Shown here piece by piece: positions 7,738 through 16,138 of a DNA stretch of 40,804 nucleotides. The DNA lies in NCBI GenBank assembly GCA_051872535.1, contig JBJEDY010000048.1:1-40804 (forward strand), given 5' to 3'. The DNA is from CAOJBM01 sp051872535 (lineage in GTDB: Bacteria; Bacillota_I; Bacilli_A; RF39; UBA660). Each line of letters begins with the position of its first letter. Positions within the stretch are counted from its first letter, which is position 1. The notes under the pieces were generated by a model. The model had not been told where the DNA came from and did not search any database. It saw only the letters and a program-made list of their open reading frames with translations. A program made the translations under genes and the position numbers.

Positions 7738-7742
7738 ACAAT

Positions 7743-7774
7743 AAAAAAGCGGTTTACTTAACTAGTAAATCGCT
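7743..7774 (-). terminator. Terminator overlapping the end of murC
   Basis: On the minus strand AGCGATTTACT (7774-7764) pairs with AGTAAACCGCT (7758-7748), with one mismatch, followed by six T. The hairpin begins inside the murC coding sequence and includes its stop codon. Confidence 0.75.
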
Positions 7775-9121
7775 AATTTTATTTACATCACCAGCACCAA
7801 GAGTAATTATTATATCATCATTATGAACTCTATCTTTTAAGTAGTTAACAATCTCATTATAATCACTAATATGAATTGCATCCTTGTTGATAAGTTTTAA
7901 TTTATCCACAATCATATCTGGAGTTATTCCCATAGTATTAACATCTCTAGCTGCAAAAATATCAATAACTATTATATGATCAAATGTCTTAAGACTATTA
8001 ACAAAACCGTCTTGATGTTCAAAAACTCTATTATAAGTATGACCTTCCCAAATTGCCCAAGATTCATTATGCTTTTTCTCTTTAATGGCTTTAGCAACAG
8101 CATCAATTTCAGTTGGATGATGACCATAATCATCATAAACTTTAGCACCATTAAATATACCTTTATATTCTAATCTTCTTGAAGCACCTTTATAACTTAA
8201 TAAACCTTTTTGAATATCTTCAAACTTAATTCCATATTGATCACATAATGCAATACAACATAATGCATTACGAACCATATGAAGTCCAGAAACACCAAGC
8301 TCAATATTGCCCATTAATATATTCTTTTTATAAACTGAAAAGATTGCACACCCTTCATAATTAAAGCTAATATCTCTAGCCATATACATAGCATCTTGAT
8401 CAATCCCAGTTGTTATTACTTTTGCTTGTGTATAATTACCAAGTTTTGCACAACGTTCATCATCACTATTAACAACCAGATAACCATCACTAGGTAGATG
8501 ACTTACATATTTTTGAAAAGACTTCTCAATATTATCAATTGTTTTAAAATAATCTAAATGATCATTATCAATGTTTAAAACAATAGCACTCTTTTGATTA
8601 AAGTTTAAATAACTATCATGATATTCACACGCTTCAATAATAAAAGTATCACTTTTACCAACAAGGTAATTTCCATTAATTCTTGGAAGTACTGAACCAA
8701 CTTGAATAGATGGATCCATATTGCCTTCTAAAAAACAACTTGCAACCATTGATGTTGTACTCGTCTTGCCATGTGTTCCAGATATACCAATTGTATTTGC
8801 AAATAGTTGTGTAATATATCCCAAAAATAAACCACGTTCAACACAAGGAATATTTAATGCACGGGCTTTAACTAATTCTGGATTATCATCACTAATTGCT
8901 GCTGTATAAACTACTAAATCAAAACTATCATCAATATTATCTTCTACTTGCCCAATATTAACTTTAATTCCACTACTTATAAGCTTGTTAGTATATTTAG
9001 ATTCTGCATTATCGCTACCTGTAATTATAAAGCCCCAACTAAGTAGTATTTCTGCAATGCCACTCATACTAACTCCGCCGATACCTATCATATAAATATT
9101 TTTATAATCATTAATATTCAT
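7754..9121 (-). CDS. murC: UDP-N-acetylmuramate--L-alanine ligase MurC
   Basis: A 455-residue cytosolic Mur ligase that adds L-alanine to UDP-MurNAc using ATP, the first step of the peptidoglycan stem peptide. The N-terminal Rossmann fold begins YMIGIGGVSMSGIAEIL at about residues 10-26 (UDP-MurNAc site). The ATP loop GTHGKTSTTS is near 114-123, with IEACEYHDSYL and NIDNDHLDYF in the central domain. The C-terminal domain contains YDDYGHHPTEI. Length is normal. AGGTG lies a few bases before the ATG. It stands alone on the minus strand between rpsR and rplI with its own extended -10 promoter. Confidence 0.97.
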   Translation of the reverse strand: MNINDYKNIYMIGIGGVSMSGIAEILLSWGFIITGSDNAESKYTNKLISSGIKVNIGQVEDNIDDSFDLVVYTAAISDDNPELVKARALNIPCVERGLFLGYITQLFANTIGISGTHGKTSTTSMVASCFLEGNMDPSIQVGSVLPRINGNYLVGKSDTFIIEACEYHDSYLNFNQKSAIVLNIDNDHLDYFKTIDNIEKSFQKYVSHLPSDGYLVVNSDDERCAKLGNYTQAKVITTGIDQDAMYMARDISFNYEGCAIFSVYKKNILMGNIELGVSGLHMVRNALCCIALCDQYGIKFEDIQKGLLSYKGASRRLEYKGIFNGAKVYDDYGHHPTEIDAVAKAIKEKKHNESWAIWEGHTYNRVFEHQDGFVNSLKTFDHIIVIDIFAARDVNTMGITPDMIVDKLKLINKDAIHISDYNEIVNYLKDRVHNDDIIITLGAGDVNKISDLLVK

Positions 9122-9143
9122 AATACACCTCAGTCACTACTAA

Positions 9144-9152
9144 ATTATAACA
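9144..9152 (-). promoter_or_regulatory. Extended -10 promoter of murC
   Basis: On the minus strand, TGT directly precedes TATAAT (9149-9144). TTGAAT lies further upstream but at 19 bp, which is long. The extended -10 probably carries the activity. Confidence 0.5.
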
Positions 9153-9194
9153 TATTTAATAGTATTATATTCAAATATTTATCATATTATAAAG

Positions 9195-9223
9195 TTTTCA
9201 ATTTTCTTTTTTTTTGATATAAT
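9195..9223 (+). promoter_or_regulatory. Promoter of rplI-dnaB
   Basis: TTTTCA (9195-9200), 17 bp including a T9-10 tract, then TATAAT (9218-9223) with TG at 9215-9216. It is divergent from the murC promoter. Confidence 0.6.
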
Positions 9224-9253
9224 TAAACACAAGCACGTGATTGGAGTGAGAAT

Positions 9254-9694
9254 ATGAAAGTAATACTACTTGCAGATGTAAAAAAACAAGGTAAAAAAGA
9301 TGAAATTATTGACGTTAGTGAAGGATATGCAATGAATTATTTAATAAAAAATGGTTTAGCAGTACCAGCTAATGAAGGAAACAAAAAACAACTAAATCGC
9401 GTTTTAGAAAATCGTAAACAAGATGAACTAGACTTAATTGCCAAATGTGAAGAGCTTGCTAAAAAATTAGCAACAGTTAATCTTACTTTTAAAGTGAAAA
9501 CGGGTGCTCAAGATAAAGTATTTGGTAATATTTCATCAAAACAAATAAATGAAGAACTAAAAAATAAAGGATATAATATTGATAAAAAGAAAATACGTGT
9601 TACGACACCTATAGATGTTCTAGGAACTCATAATGTGGAAATAGAATTACATAAAAAAGTAATTGCAACTATTAAAGTAACATTGACAAAGTAG
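9254..9694 (+). CDS. rplI: 50S ribosomal protein L9
   Basis: A 146-residue L9. It begins MKVILLADVKKQGKKDEIIDVSEGYAMNYLI, where the conserved G and the N-Y-L motif of the rRNA-binding N-terminal domain are visible. A long connecting helix follows (about residues 41-75), and then a C-terminal domain with KTGAQDKVFGNISSKQI. Length is normal. GGAGTGAG gives the ribosome binding site. It is followed by dnaB after eight bases, as in Bacillus where rplI precedes the replicative helicase. Confidence 0.97.
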   Translation: MKVILLADVKKQGKKDEIIDVSEGYAMNYLIKNGLAVPANEGNKKQLNRVLENRKQDELDLIAKCEELAKKLATVNLTFKVKTGAQDKVFGNISSKQINEELKNKGYNIDKKKIRVTTPIDVLGTHNVEIELHKKVIATIKVTLTK

Positions 9695-9702
9695 GTGATA
9701 AT

Positions 9703-11061
9703 ATGGCAAATAGACAAATGCCCCAAAACTTAGAAGCGGAAATGAGTGTATTAGGAGTAGCATTTTTAAATAAGAATGCCCTTAGTAAAATATGTGAAGA
9801 ACTAACAGAAGATATGTTTTATAGTGAACAAAATCAAAAACTGTATTCGGCTATCAAATCATTATATGAATCTAGAACTCCTATTGATATCACAACTGTA
9901 AAAGAAGAATTAGATAAAAAGAAAAATCTAACTGTTGTAGGGGGATTAGAATATATCTCTGAGGTAATTGATTCTGTAGCAACAGCAGCTAATTTAGATT
10001 ACTATATCCAAATTGTTAAAGAAAAGTACACAATTAGAAACTTGATTGATACTGCAACTTCTATTGTAACAGATGCCTATGAAGATGAAGAAAATGTAAC
10101 ATCTTTATTAGATAATGCTGAAAAGAATATTTTAAATGTTGTAAGAACAAGACAAACATCGGAGTTTGCTAAAATTTCTGATGTTTTAGCTAAATCTAAA
10201 GAAAATCTTGAATCATTAGCTCAAAATCATAATGCTATAACTGGTATTGAAACAGGTTTTTATGAATTAGACAAAGCATCAGCTGGATTGCACGAAGGTG
10301 AATTAATCATCATTGCTGCTCGTCCAGGTATGGGTAAAACAGCTTTTGCGTTAAATATTGCAACTAATGCTGCTTTTAGTACTAAAAAAGCTGTTGCTAT
10401 ATTTAACCTAGAAATGCCTGCAGAACAATTAGTAAACAGAATGATTAGTGCTGTCGGTCAAATTGATTCGTATAAATTGCAAACAGGTATATTAGAACAT
10501 AATGACTGGAAAAGATACAATGAAGCAATGAGTCAATTAGGAGATACTAATATATATATTGAAGATAACGCAGGTATTACTTCATCTGAAATTAGGGCCA
10601 AATGTCGTCGTTTAGCTTCTTCTGAAGAAGGATTAGGACTAGTTGTAATAGATTACTTACAGTTAGTTACATCAGGTGGAAAAAGACCTGAATCACGTCA
10701 ACAAGAAGTATCTGAAATATCTAGATCACTTAAGACTATGGCCATGGAATTAAAAGTTCCTGTAATTGCTTTAGCTCAACTTTCACGTAATGCTGAAAAA
10801 CGAGAAAATAATCAACCTATGTTAGCAGATTTACGTGAATCAGGTTCTATTGAACAAGATGCCGATATGGTTTTATTTATAAATCGTAATGATTATTTTA
10901 AAGCAAAAGGTGAATTAAATAAAGAAAAGAATGTTCCATGTGATATAATAATAGCGAAACATCGTAAAGGTTCAACAGGTAAGTTCCAATTACTATTTGA
11001 ACTTAATATGAGTAATTTTAGAAATTACATTAAAACTGATGCAGATAAGGAAGAAGAATAA
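9703..11061 (+). CDS. dnaB: Replicative DNA helicase DnaB (DnaC of Bacillus)
   Basis: A 452-residue hexameric replicative helicase. The N-terminal helical domain starts at PQNLEAEMSVLGVAFLN. A linker helix follows. The RecA-like motor has Walker A RPGMGKTAFALN near residue 208, VVIDYLQLV (Walker B) near 312, and the arginine-finger region LADLRESGSIEQDADMVLFINR near 380. The RKGSTGKFQLLFE end is typical. It unwinds DNA ahead of the replisome. AGGTG precedes the ATG. The downstream peptidase gene begins two bases after its stop. Confidence 0.97.
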   Translation: MANRQMPQNLEAEMSVLGVAFLNKNALSKICEELTEDMFYSEQNQKLYSAIKSLYESRTPIDITTVKEELDKKKNLTVVGGLEYISEVIDSVATAANLDYYIQIVKEKYTIRNLIDTATSIVTDAYEDEENVTSLLDNAEKNILNVVRTRQTSEFAKISDVLAKSKENLESLAQNHNAITGIETGFYELDKASAGLHEGELIIIAARPGMGKTAFALNIATNAAFSTKKAVAIFNLEMPAEQLVNRMISAVGQIDSYKLQTGILEHNDWKRYNEAMSQLGDTNIYIEDNAGITSSEIRAKCRRLASSEEGLGLVVIDYLQLVTSGGKRPESRQQEVSEISRSLKTMAMELKVPVIALAQLSRNAEKRENNQPMLADLRESGSIEQDADMVLFINRNDYFKAKGELNKEKNVPCDIIIAKHRKGSTGKFQLLFELNMSNFRNYIKTDADKEEE

Positions 11062-11062
11062 T

Positions 11063-12598
11063 ATGAAGGGAAATAAAAAGAATAGTATTATACCTTGTGC
11101 AGTTGTAATTACTTTTTTATCTATTTTAATAAGTGTAAGTTTTTTTTCAAATGATGAATTTGCTAAGCCGAATACAATATATCAAATTTATCTAGATGGC
11201 GAAAAAATAGGTCTTATTGAAGATAAAGAAAAATTGTACAACTTGATAAATGAGGAACAAAGTGATATTAAAGATAGTTATTCAGTTGATCAAGTGTATC
11301 CGCCAAATGGATTCTCTATTGAAAAATATACTACATACAAAGATAATATTACTGAAGTATCAACTATTTATGAAAAAATAAAAGAGGAAAAAGACTTTAC
11401 AATAAAAGGATATACAATTACTATCAAACCACAAAAAACTGAAGATAGTGAAGGAAATCCTTTATCAGAAGAAGATATGGCTCCTAAGTATATTCATGTC
11501 TTAGAAAAAGAAATATTTGATGAAGCTATTCACAAGTTTGTAACAACATTTTTATCAGAAGAACAATACAATAATTATATAAATGGTACTCAACCAGAAG
11601 TAGTAGATATTGGAAAACTTATTGAAACAATGAACTTCTTAGAAGTTATAACAGTAAAAGAATCTTATATTAGTGTTGATGAAAAAATCTATACTGATGT
11701 TAATGATTTGACCCATTATCTATTATATGGAAATGAAACTAAAGAAGAAGAGTATATTGTAAAAAAAGGAGACACAGTCTCATCTATAAGTTACGATAAT
11801 AAGATTAATGAACAAGAATTCTTAATAGCAAATCCAGATATACCAGATGAAAATACAATATTAGCAATAGGTCGAAAAGTAACAATTGCTATTATCAATC
11901 CTCAGTTAACTCTATCTTATGATGCACAGATTACTGAAGATCAAGAAATACCTTATGAAACAGAAACAAGAGTAGATTATTCAAAATGGTATGGATATCA
12001 ACAAGTAATTCAACCCGGTATTAATGGTGTAAGACGTATTACTAAGAGTGTTCGTATTGAAAATGGTGCAGAGTTATCTGGAGCAAATATCACTAACCAA
12101 AAAGTAATAAAATCAGCTCAAAATAAAATTGTTGTTGTAGGTCGAAAAACTGTTAGTGTTGAACAACCAATTGATGTTGACCCTAATGCTTCATGGGCAT
12201 GGCCAACTATTACACCTTATGTTATTACCAGTCCATACGGATATCGTGGTGGTACATTACATAATGGAATGGATATTTCTGGTACTGGTGCTGGGTCACC
12301 GATTTATGCAATTTTAGATGGTGAAGTAATCATCGCTCAATATGGTGGACCAATGGGTCGTAATTCTGGTAATAATGTTGTTATTAAACATGACAATGGT
12401 TATTATTCAGTCTATGCCCACTTACAATCAATTAGTGTTAAACCTGGTGACCGTGTAACTAAGAAACAAAGAATTGGTGGAATGGGTAGAACTGGTTTAA
12501 CTACTGGTACTCACTTACATTTATCAGTTTCTGTTGGAATGCCTTACACAGCTGGTTACTATTTTATAAATCCAAAGACTTTATGGAATATGCGATAA
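11063..12598 (+). CDS. Membrane-anchored M23 peptidase with LysM and G5 domains
   Basis: A 511-residue cell-wall hydrolase. A single N-terminal membrane helix (about residues 8-30) anchors it facing outwards. About 200 residues of charged sequence follow, then a LysM module (YIVKKGDTVSSISYDN, about 232-275), a G5-like domain around YETETRVDYSKWYGYQ to VVVGRKT (about 300-370), and the M23 endopeptidase domain (about 385-511). HNGMDIS supplies the first zinc ligands and THLHLSV the last. It should cut peptide cross-links in peptidoglycan. The ATG at 11063 is used because AAGGAAGAAG lies just upstream; the earlier ATG at 11039 lies inside dnaB. It overlaps the yycJ start by one base. Confidence 0.93.
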   Translation: MKGNKKNSIIPCAVVITFLSILISVSFFSNDEFAKPNTIYQIYLDGEKIGLIEDKEKLYNLINEEQSDIKDSYSVDQVYPPNGFSIEKYTTYKDNITEVSTIYEKIKEEKDFTIKGYTITIKPQKTEDSEGNPLSEEDMAPKYIHVLEKEIFDEAIHKFVTTFLSEEQYNNYINGTQPEVVDIGKLIETMNFLEVITVKESYISVDEKIYTDVNDLTHYLLYGNETKEEEYIVKKGDTVSSISYDNKINEQEFLIANPDIPDENTILAIGRKVTIAIINPQLTLSYDAQITEDQEIPYETETRVDYSKWYGYQQVIQPGINGVRRITKSVRIENGAELSGANITNQKVIKSAQNKIVVVGRKTVSVEQPIDVDPNASWAWPTITPYVITSPYGYRGGTLHNGMDISGTGAGSPIYAILDGEVIIAQYGGPMGRNSGNNVVIKHDNGYYSVYAHLQSISVKPGDRVTKKQRIGGMGRTGLTTGTHLHLSVSVGMPYTAGYYFINPKTLWNMR

Positions 12599-13362
12599 TG
12601 AAGACATGTGTATTAGCAAGTGGATCAGAAGGAAATTGTGTTTATATAGAAACAACAAAACATAAAATCCTAGCTGATATAGGAACAAATGTCAAATATA
12701 TTAGAGAAAGATTAGAAGAAATAGATGTTGATATAAAAGATATTGAATACGTTATCATAACTCATGTACATAGTGATCATATTAAAGCACTAAATACATT
12801 TATTAATAAATATAATGCCACTATTATGGTAACTCAAAAAATGTATGAAGAAATAGAGTGTCTACATGATTATGATAACATTATCTTATATGATGATGAT
12901 ATTTTCTTAGATGGATTAAAAATAGCTGTAATCAAAACTAGTCATGATGCAAGTGATTCAAGAAATTTTATTTTTACTAGTGATGGGAAATCAGTTGCTT
13001 ATATAACTGATACTGGTTATTTAAATCAAAAATATTTTCGTGTCTTATCTAATTTAAATGTTTACTTATTTGAAAGCAATCATGATATTGAAATGCTTAT
13101 GAATGGTCCATATCCAAAATGGTTGAAAGATCGTGTAGTTGGTGCAACAGGACATCTATCTAATAAAGACTCGTCTATTTATCTAGCTAAGTTAATCGGT
13201 CCAAATACTAAAAAAATAATTCTAACGCATTTAAGTAAACATAATAATACAGAAGAAATAGCTTTGGAAACAATCAATAATACTTTTAAAGAATATAATG
13301 TAGAGTTTAGTAATATAAGTTGTGCAAGACAAAAAGAAAAAAGCGAGTTGATTGAATTATGA
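12598..13362 (+). CDS. walJ: YycJ/WalJ-type metallo-beta-lactamase fold hydrolase
   Basis: A 254-residue protein of the YycJ/WalJ group. The start VLASGSEGNCVYIET is diagnostic, the metal motif THVHSDHIKAL (HxHxDH) is near residue 60, and ESNHD and GATGHLSN and LTHLSKHNN supply later ligands. In Bacillus the gene follows walRK-yycHI and affects cell-wall and replication coordination. Here walRK and yycHI are absent from the window, and an M23 peptidase takes that position. The start at 12598 forms a TAATG overlap with the peptidase stop, so translation is likely coupled; no good Shine-Dalgarno is visible. Confidence 0.9.
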   Translation: MKTCVLASGSEGNCVYIETTKHKILADIGTNVKYIRERLEEIDVDIKDIEYVIITHVHSDHIKALNTFINKYNATIMVTQKMYEEIECLHDYDNIILYDDDIFLDGLKIAVIKTSHDASDSRNFIFTSDGKSVAYITDTGYLNQKYFRVLSNLNVYLFESNHDIEMLMNGPYPKWLKDRVVGATGHLSNKDSSIYLAKLIGPNTKKIILTHLSKHNNTEEIALETINNTFKEYNVEFSNISCARQKEKSELIEL

Positions 13363-13796
13363 TAAAAATAATATGTGTAGGCAAAATAAAAGAGAATTAT
13401 TTAAATGATATGATAGATGATTACTTAAATAGAATATCCAAGTATCATAAAATTGAAATAATTGCAGTAAAAGATGAAAACACTTTAGAAAAAGAAAAGG
13501 AAAGTATTCTAAAACACATTAATAAACAAGACTATATAATAACATTAGAAATAGAAGGAAATGAATTATCTAGTACAGAACTAGCTAAAAAGATTGACTC
13601 AATCTTCATTAATCATGGTACTATTACCTTTATTATAGGTAGTTCATTAGGTATTCATAAAGATATAAAAGCTTTATCAGATTATAGATTATCTTTTTCA
13701 AAAATGACATTTCCTCATGGATTATTTCGTGGTGTGCTACTAGAACAAATATATCGATCATTTAAAATAAATAATAATGAAACATATCATAAATAA
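13359..13796 (+). CDS. rlmH: 23S rRNA pseudouridine(1915) N3-methyltransferase RlmH
   Basis: A 145-residue SPOUT methyltransferase that methylates position 1915 in helix 69 of 23S rRNA on the assembled ribosome. The start IKIICVGKIKENYL, the SAM loop FIIGSSLGIHKDI and the end FPHGLFRGVLLEQIYRSF...YHK are all family hallmarks. It is a little shorter than the usual 155-159 residues, with the missing length in the middle. It overlaps yycJ by four bases (ATGA), repeating the yycJ-rlmH neighbourhood seen near the origin in Bacillus. Confidence 0.96.
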   Translation: MIKIICVGKIKENYLNDMIDDYLNRISKYHKIEIIAVKDENTLEKEKESILKHINKQDYIITLEIEGNELSSTELAKKIDSIFINHGTITFIIGSSLGIHKDIKALSDYRLSFSKMTFPHGLFRGVLLEQIYRSFKINNNETYHK

Positions 13797-13837
13797 AAAA
13801 CAATATAATTGAAATAATAAAAGTTGGATGTGATAAA

Positions 13838-14503
13838 ATGATTGGAAATGATTGGGATGAGATTTTGAGCCTTATTTGGAATAGTGATGGTTTCAAAAAA
13901 TTTATAAGTATTATTAATAATGAGTACAAGAATAAAACAATTTATCCACCTAAAAACTATATCTTTAATGCTTTAAAATTAACCCCATACAATAAAGTTA
14001 AAATTGTAATAGTTGGTCAAGATCCTTATCACGGAGTTGGAGAAGCTCATGGTTTATCATTTTCTGTTCAAGATGGTATAAAAGTTCCACCATCGCTAAA
14101 GAATATTTACAAAGAACAATATACGGACTTAGGTATTATTCAACCAGATAATGGGAACTTAACTAAATGGGCAGAACAAGGAGTTCTTCTTTTAAATGCA
14201 GTATTAACAGTTGAAAAAGATAAACCAGCATCTCATCGTAACTTAGGATGGGAAAGATTAACTGATTATATTATTAAAGAACTTAATCTAAAAAAAGAAC
14301 CAATTGTTTTTATTCTCTGGGGAAACTTTGCCAGAGAAAAGAAAAAATATATAACAAATAAAAATCACTTGATAATAGAGTCTCCACATCCATCTCCGTT
14401 TAGTGCTAATTCTGGTTTTTTTGGTAGTCGTCCATTTTCAAAAGCAAATGCATACTTAGAAAGCAAAGGTATCAAACCAATTGACTGGAATTTAAACAAA
14501 TAA
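13838..14503 (+). CDS. ung: Uracil-DNA glycosylase, family 1
   Basis: A 221-residue enzyme that removes uracil from DNA and starts base-excision repair. The water-activating loop VGQDPYHGVGEAHGLSF is near residue 66. VLLLNAVLTVEKDKPASH, the FILWGNFAR uracil-binding strand and the leucine loop SPHPSPFSA follow at conserved spacing. Length is normal. The ribosome binding site is weak (GGATGTGA). A TATAAT at 13804-13809 may be the -10 box of its own promoter. It ends on a bidirectional terminator shared with lemA. Confidence 0.97.
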   Translation: MIGNDWDEILSLIWNSDGFKKFISIINNEYKNKTIYPPKNYIFNALKLTPYNKVKIVIVGQDPYHGVGEAHGLSFSVQDGIKVPPSLKNIYKEQYTDLGIIQPDNGNLTKWAEQGVLLLNAVLTVEKDKPASHRNLGWERLTDYIIKELNLKKEPIVFILWGNFAREKKKYITNKNHLIIESPHPSPFSANSGFFGSRPFSKANAYLESKGIKPIDWNLNK

Positions 14504-14550
14504 AAAGTTCACAATGATGGGATAATTCATCCATTGTGAACTTTTTAATT
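14502..14550. terminator. Bidirectional terminator between ung and lemA
   Basis: AAAAAGTTCACAATG (14502-14516) and CATTGTGAACTTTTT (14532-14546) form a perfect 15-bp stem with T runs on both strands. The ATG/CAT pair inside can lengthen it. It lies between the convergent ung and lemA genes and begins in the ung stop codon. Confidence 0.9.
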
Positions 14551-14580
14551 TTCATAAGTAATAATTTACTATCTTGGAAA

Positions 14581-15123
14581 TTATAATTTAAAATCATCAA
14601 TAATATCATCCTGCATATCCTTACCATCAAAGAAAGGTTTAACTTTAATGTTATGCATTCTAGCAATTAAATTTGATGGAAACTTTCTTACCGCATCATT
14701 TGTATACCCCATATACTTATTGTAGTAAGCTTTAGCGGCTTGGATCTTTTCGTCAGTTGTTCTAATATCAGTCATTATTTTTTTTAAATCTTTATTTTCG
14801 TTTACTTTGTCATAATCACTTTTAATTTGTTTAATAAGTAATACAGTTTCTGTAAGTCTTCTATCTAAGTCAAAATTACTTATTCTCTCATCCTTTAATT
14901 TATCAAAATCTTTAAAAGCCTTTTTATTACCAACAACACTTTCGATAATATTAATAGCTTCATTAATTAGATCATATCTATTCCTTAAAGTTTCATCAAT
15001 AATAGCTTCTGCTTGTTCAACTCTTGTTGTATAGTGTTGTAAATTATTATAAAGAATAATATATCCAATTCCTAGACCGCATATAAAAACAAATAATAAT
15101 AAAATAGTATAAACGATAACCAT
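14581..15123 (-). CDS. lemA: LemA family protein
   Basis: A 180-residue LemA protein: one N-terminal membrane helix (about residues 2-25, VYTILLLFVFICGLGIGYII), then a helical bundle facing one side of the membrane. Conserved positions include YNNL near 29, RRYDL-like RNRYDLINEAI, and the end AYYNKYMGYTNDAVRKFPSNLIA, which matches the LemA signature YN...FPS. Function is not well defined; it is a membrane-associated protein in many bacteria. AGAGGTAG precedes the ATG. The gene stands alone on the minus strand. Confidence 0.9.
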   Translation of the reverse strand: MVIVYTILLLFVFICGLGIGYIILYNNLQHYTTRVEQAEAIIDETLRNRYDLINEAINIIESVVGNKKAFKDFDKLKDERISNFDLDRRLTETVLLIKQIKSDYDKVNENKDLKKIMTDIRTTDEKIQAAKAYYNKYMGYTNDAVRKFPSNLIARMHNIKVKPFFDGKDMQDDIIDDFKL

Positions 15124-15147
15124 TCTATCTACCTCTATTCTAAAAAT

Positions 15148-15153
15148 ATTATA
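15148..15153 (-). promoter_or_regulatory. Extended -10 of the lemA promoter
   Basis: On the minus strand TGC precedes TATAAT (15153-15148). It is divergent from, and shares upstream DNA with, the hydrolase promoter at 15168-15183. Confidence 0.55.
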
Positions 15154-15167
15154 GCATAAAAAATAGT

Positions 15168-15183
15168 TTTACAATGATATAAT
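15168..15183 (+). promoter_or_regulatory. Extended -10 promoter of the MBL hydrolase gene
   Basis: TGA precedes TATAAT (15178-15183), and a second TATAAT follows at 15186-15191. TTTACA at 15168-15173 is too close to be a -35 for either box. Confidence 0.45.
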
Positions 15184-15213
15184 ATTATAATAAAATGTAA
15201 AAAGGTGATAAAA

Positions 15214-15711
15214 ATGCAAATAACTTGTTTAATTGTTGGACCACTACAAACCAATTGCTATCTTTTAGAAAAAGATAATGAAGTTTTAATTATTGATCCT
15301 GGCGATGATTTTTCCAAAATTGATAATGCTGTAAAAGATAAAAAAGTTGTAGGGTGTCTTCTTACCCATAGTCATTTTGATCATGTTGGGGCGTTAGAAG
15401 AAGTTCTAAATAAATATCATTTAAATGTTAATAGTTATAAAGGAAATACTTTTAAATATGAGACATTAAGAACAAAAGGCCATACTGATGATTCTATAAC
15501 TTTCTACTTTAAAGAAGAAAAGGTAATGTTTTGTGGTGATTTTATTTTTTATCATAGTATTGGTAGAACTGATATTGGTGGAAATACTATAGATATGAAA
15601 AAAAGTCTAGAAATGATTTCATCTTATCCTAATGATATAACAATTTATCCAGGACACGGAATATCAACAAATTTAGGGGAAGAAAAAAAACGTTTTAGTT
15701 TATATTACTAA
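15214..15711 (+). CDS. Glyoxalase II-like metallo-beta-lactamase hydrolase
   Basis: A 165-residue MBL-fold hydrolase. It starts MQITCLIVGPLQTNCYLLE, the form seen in YqgX-type proteins, and has the metal motif THSHFDHVGAL near residue 50, GHTDDSIT near 93, FCGDFIFYHSIGRTD near 108 and the last ligand in YPGHG near 149. It is shorter than typical homologues (about 200-210), mainly between the first and second metal motifs. The ATG at 15214 is chosen because AAAGGTG covers the upstream GTG at 15205. Its last codons form half of a terminator stem, and its stop overlaps that of the convergent gerQ. Confidence 0.88.
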   Translation: MQITCLIVGPLQTNCYLLEKDNEVLIIDPGDDFSKIDNAVKDKKVVGCLLTHSHFDHVGALEEVLNKYHLNVNSYKGNTFKYETLRTKGHTDDSITFYFKEEKVMFCGDFIFYHSIGRTDIGGNTIDMKKSLEMISSYPNDITIYPGHGISTNLGEEKKRFSLYY

Positions 15712-15721
15712 AATGTTTTTT
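15685..15721. terminator. Bidirectional terminator inside both converging coding ends
   Basis: AAAAAACGTTTTAGT (15685-15699), a 7-nt loop, and ACTAAAATGTTTTTT (15707-15721) pair over 15 positions with a single G-T wobble. The left arm encodes the end of the hydrolase and the right arm the end of gerQ. T runs lie on both strands. Confidence 0.85.
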
Positions 15722-16070
15722 CTGAATATGCATGACTATAATTGATTTTTTCATCAAAATCAACATAATTTAAATAAATCATTAGAATTAGAAACCAATG
15801 CCCGGTAGTTGGGTCGCTAATAATTAAATGATCTCGTCCAGCTTCTTCAATAATACCTTTAAACTTTCGATCGCGCCATTCTGTAGAATCAGGAAAACTT
15901 ACATAAGCTGTTACTTTTTTTCCTTTGTTAAGTCTTAAAATATTTTCAATGTAACTTTGTTCCATTGGCATTTCTGCATTTTTATTAGCATAGTAGTTAT
16001 TTTCAAAACTATCACTATTACTATTAGTACTATTAGGAAAAGTTGGATTTGGATAATAAGATCCGTTCAT
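15708..16070 (-). CDS. gerQ: Spore coat protein GerQ
   Basis: A 120-residue GerQ. The conserved core reads QSYIENILRLNKGKKVTAYVSF, then KFKGIIEEAGRDHLIISDPTTGHW and YLNYVDFDEKINY, which matches Bacillus GerQ (YwdL). GerQ is a coat protein cross-linked by transglutaminase and needed to place the cortex-lytic enzyme CwlJ. The N-terminal 40 residues are low complexity (N, S, Y), as usual for coat proteins. It is direct evidence of sporulation ability. The ATG follows AATTGAGGTGAA. A possible sigma-E promoter lies just upstream. The stop codon overlaps that of the convergent hydrolase. Confidence 0.92.
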   Translation of the reverse strand: MNGSYYPNPTFPNSTNSNSDSFENNYYANKNAEMPMEQSYIENILRLNKGKKVTAYVSFPDSTEWRDRKFKGIIEEAGRDHLIISDPTTGHWFLILMIYLNYVDFDEKINYSHAYSEKTF

Positions 16071-16084
16071 AATTTCACCTCAAT

Positions 16085-16119
16085 TTAACTATATGCGAAT
16101 AATCAAAAATATAGTATAC
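16085..16119 (-). promoter_or_regulatory. Possible sigma-E promoter of gerQ
   Basis: On the minus strand, CATATAGT matches the sigma-E -10 consensus CATACANT except at one position, and CTATATT 12 bp upstream matches the ATATT core of the -35. The spacer is shorter than the usual 13-15, so this is tentative. In Bacillus gerQ is known to be sigma-E dependent. Confidence 0.35.
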
Positions 16120-16138
16120 TTAATAGTAGGTGACTAGT

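Noticed and set aside
9230..9245. GCACGTGA near rplI as a parS site
   Set aside because: Only the central CACGTGA matches the parS palindrome; the flanking TGTTTC/GAAACA halves are missing.
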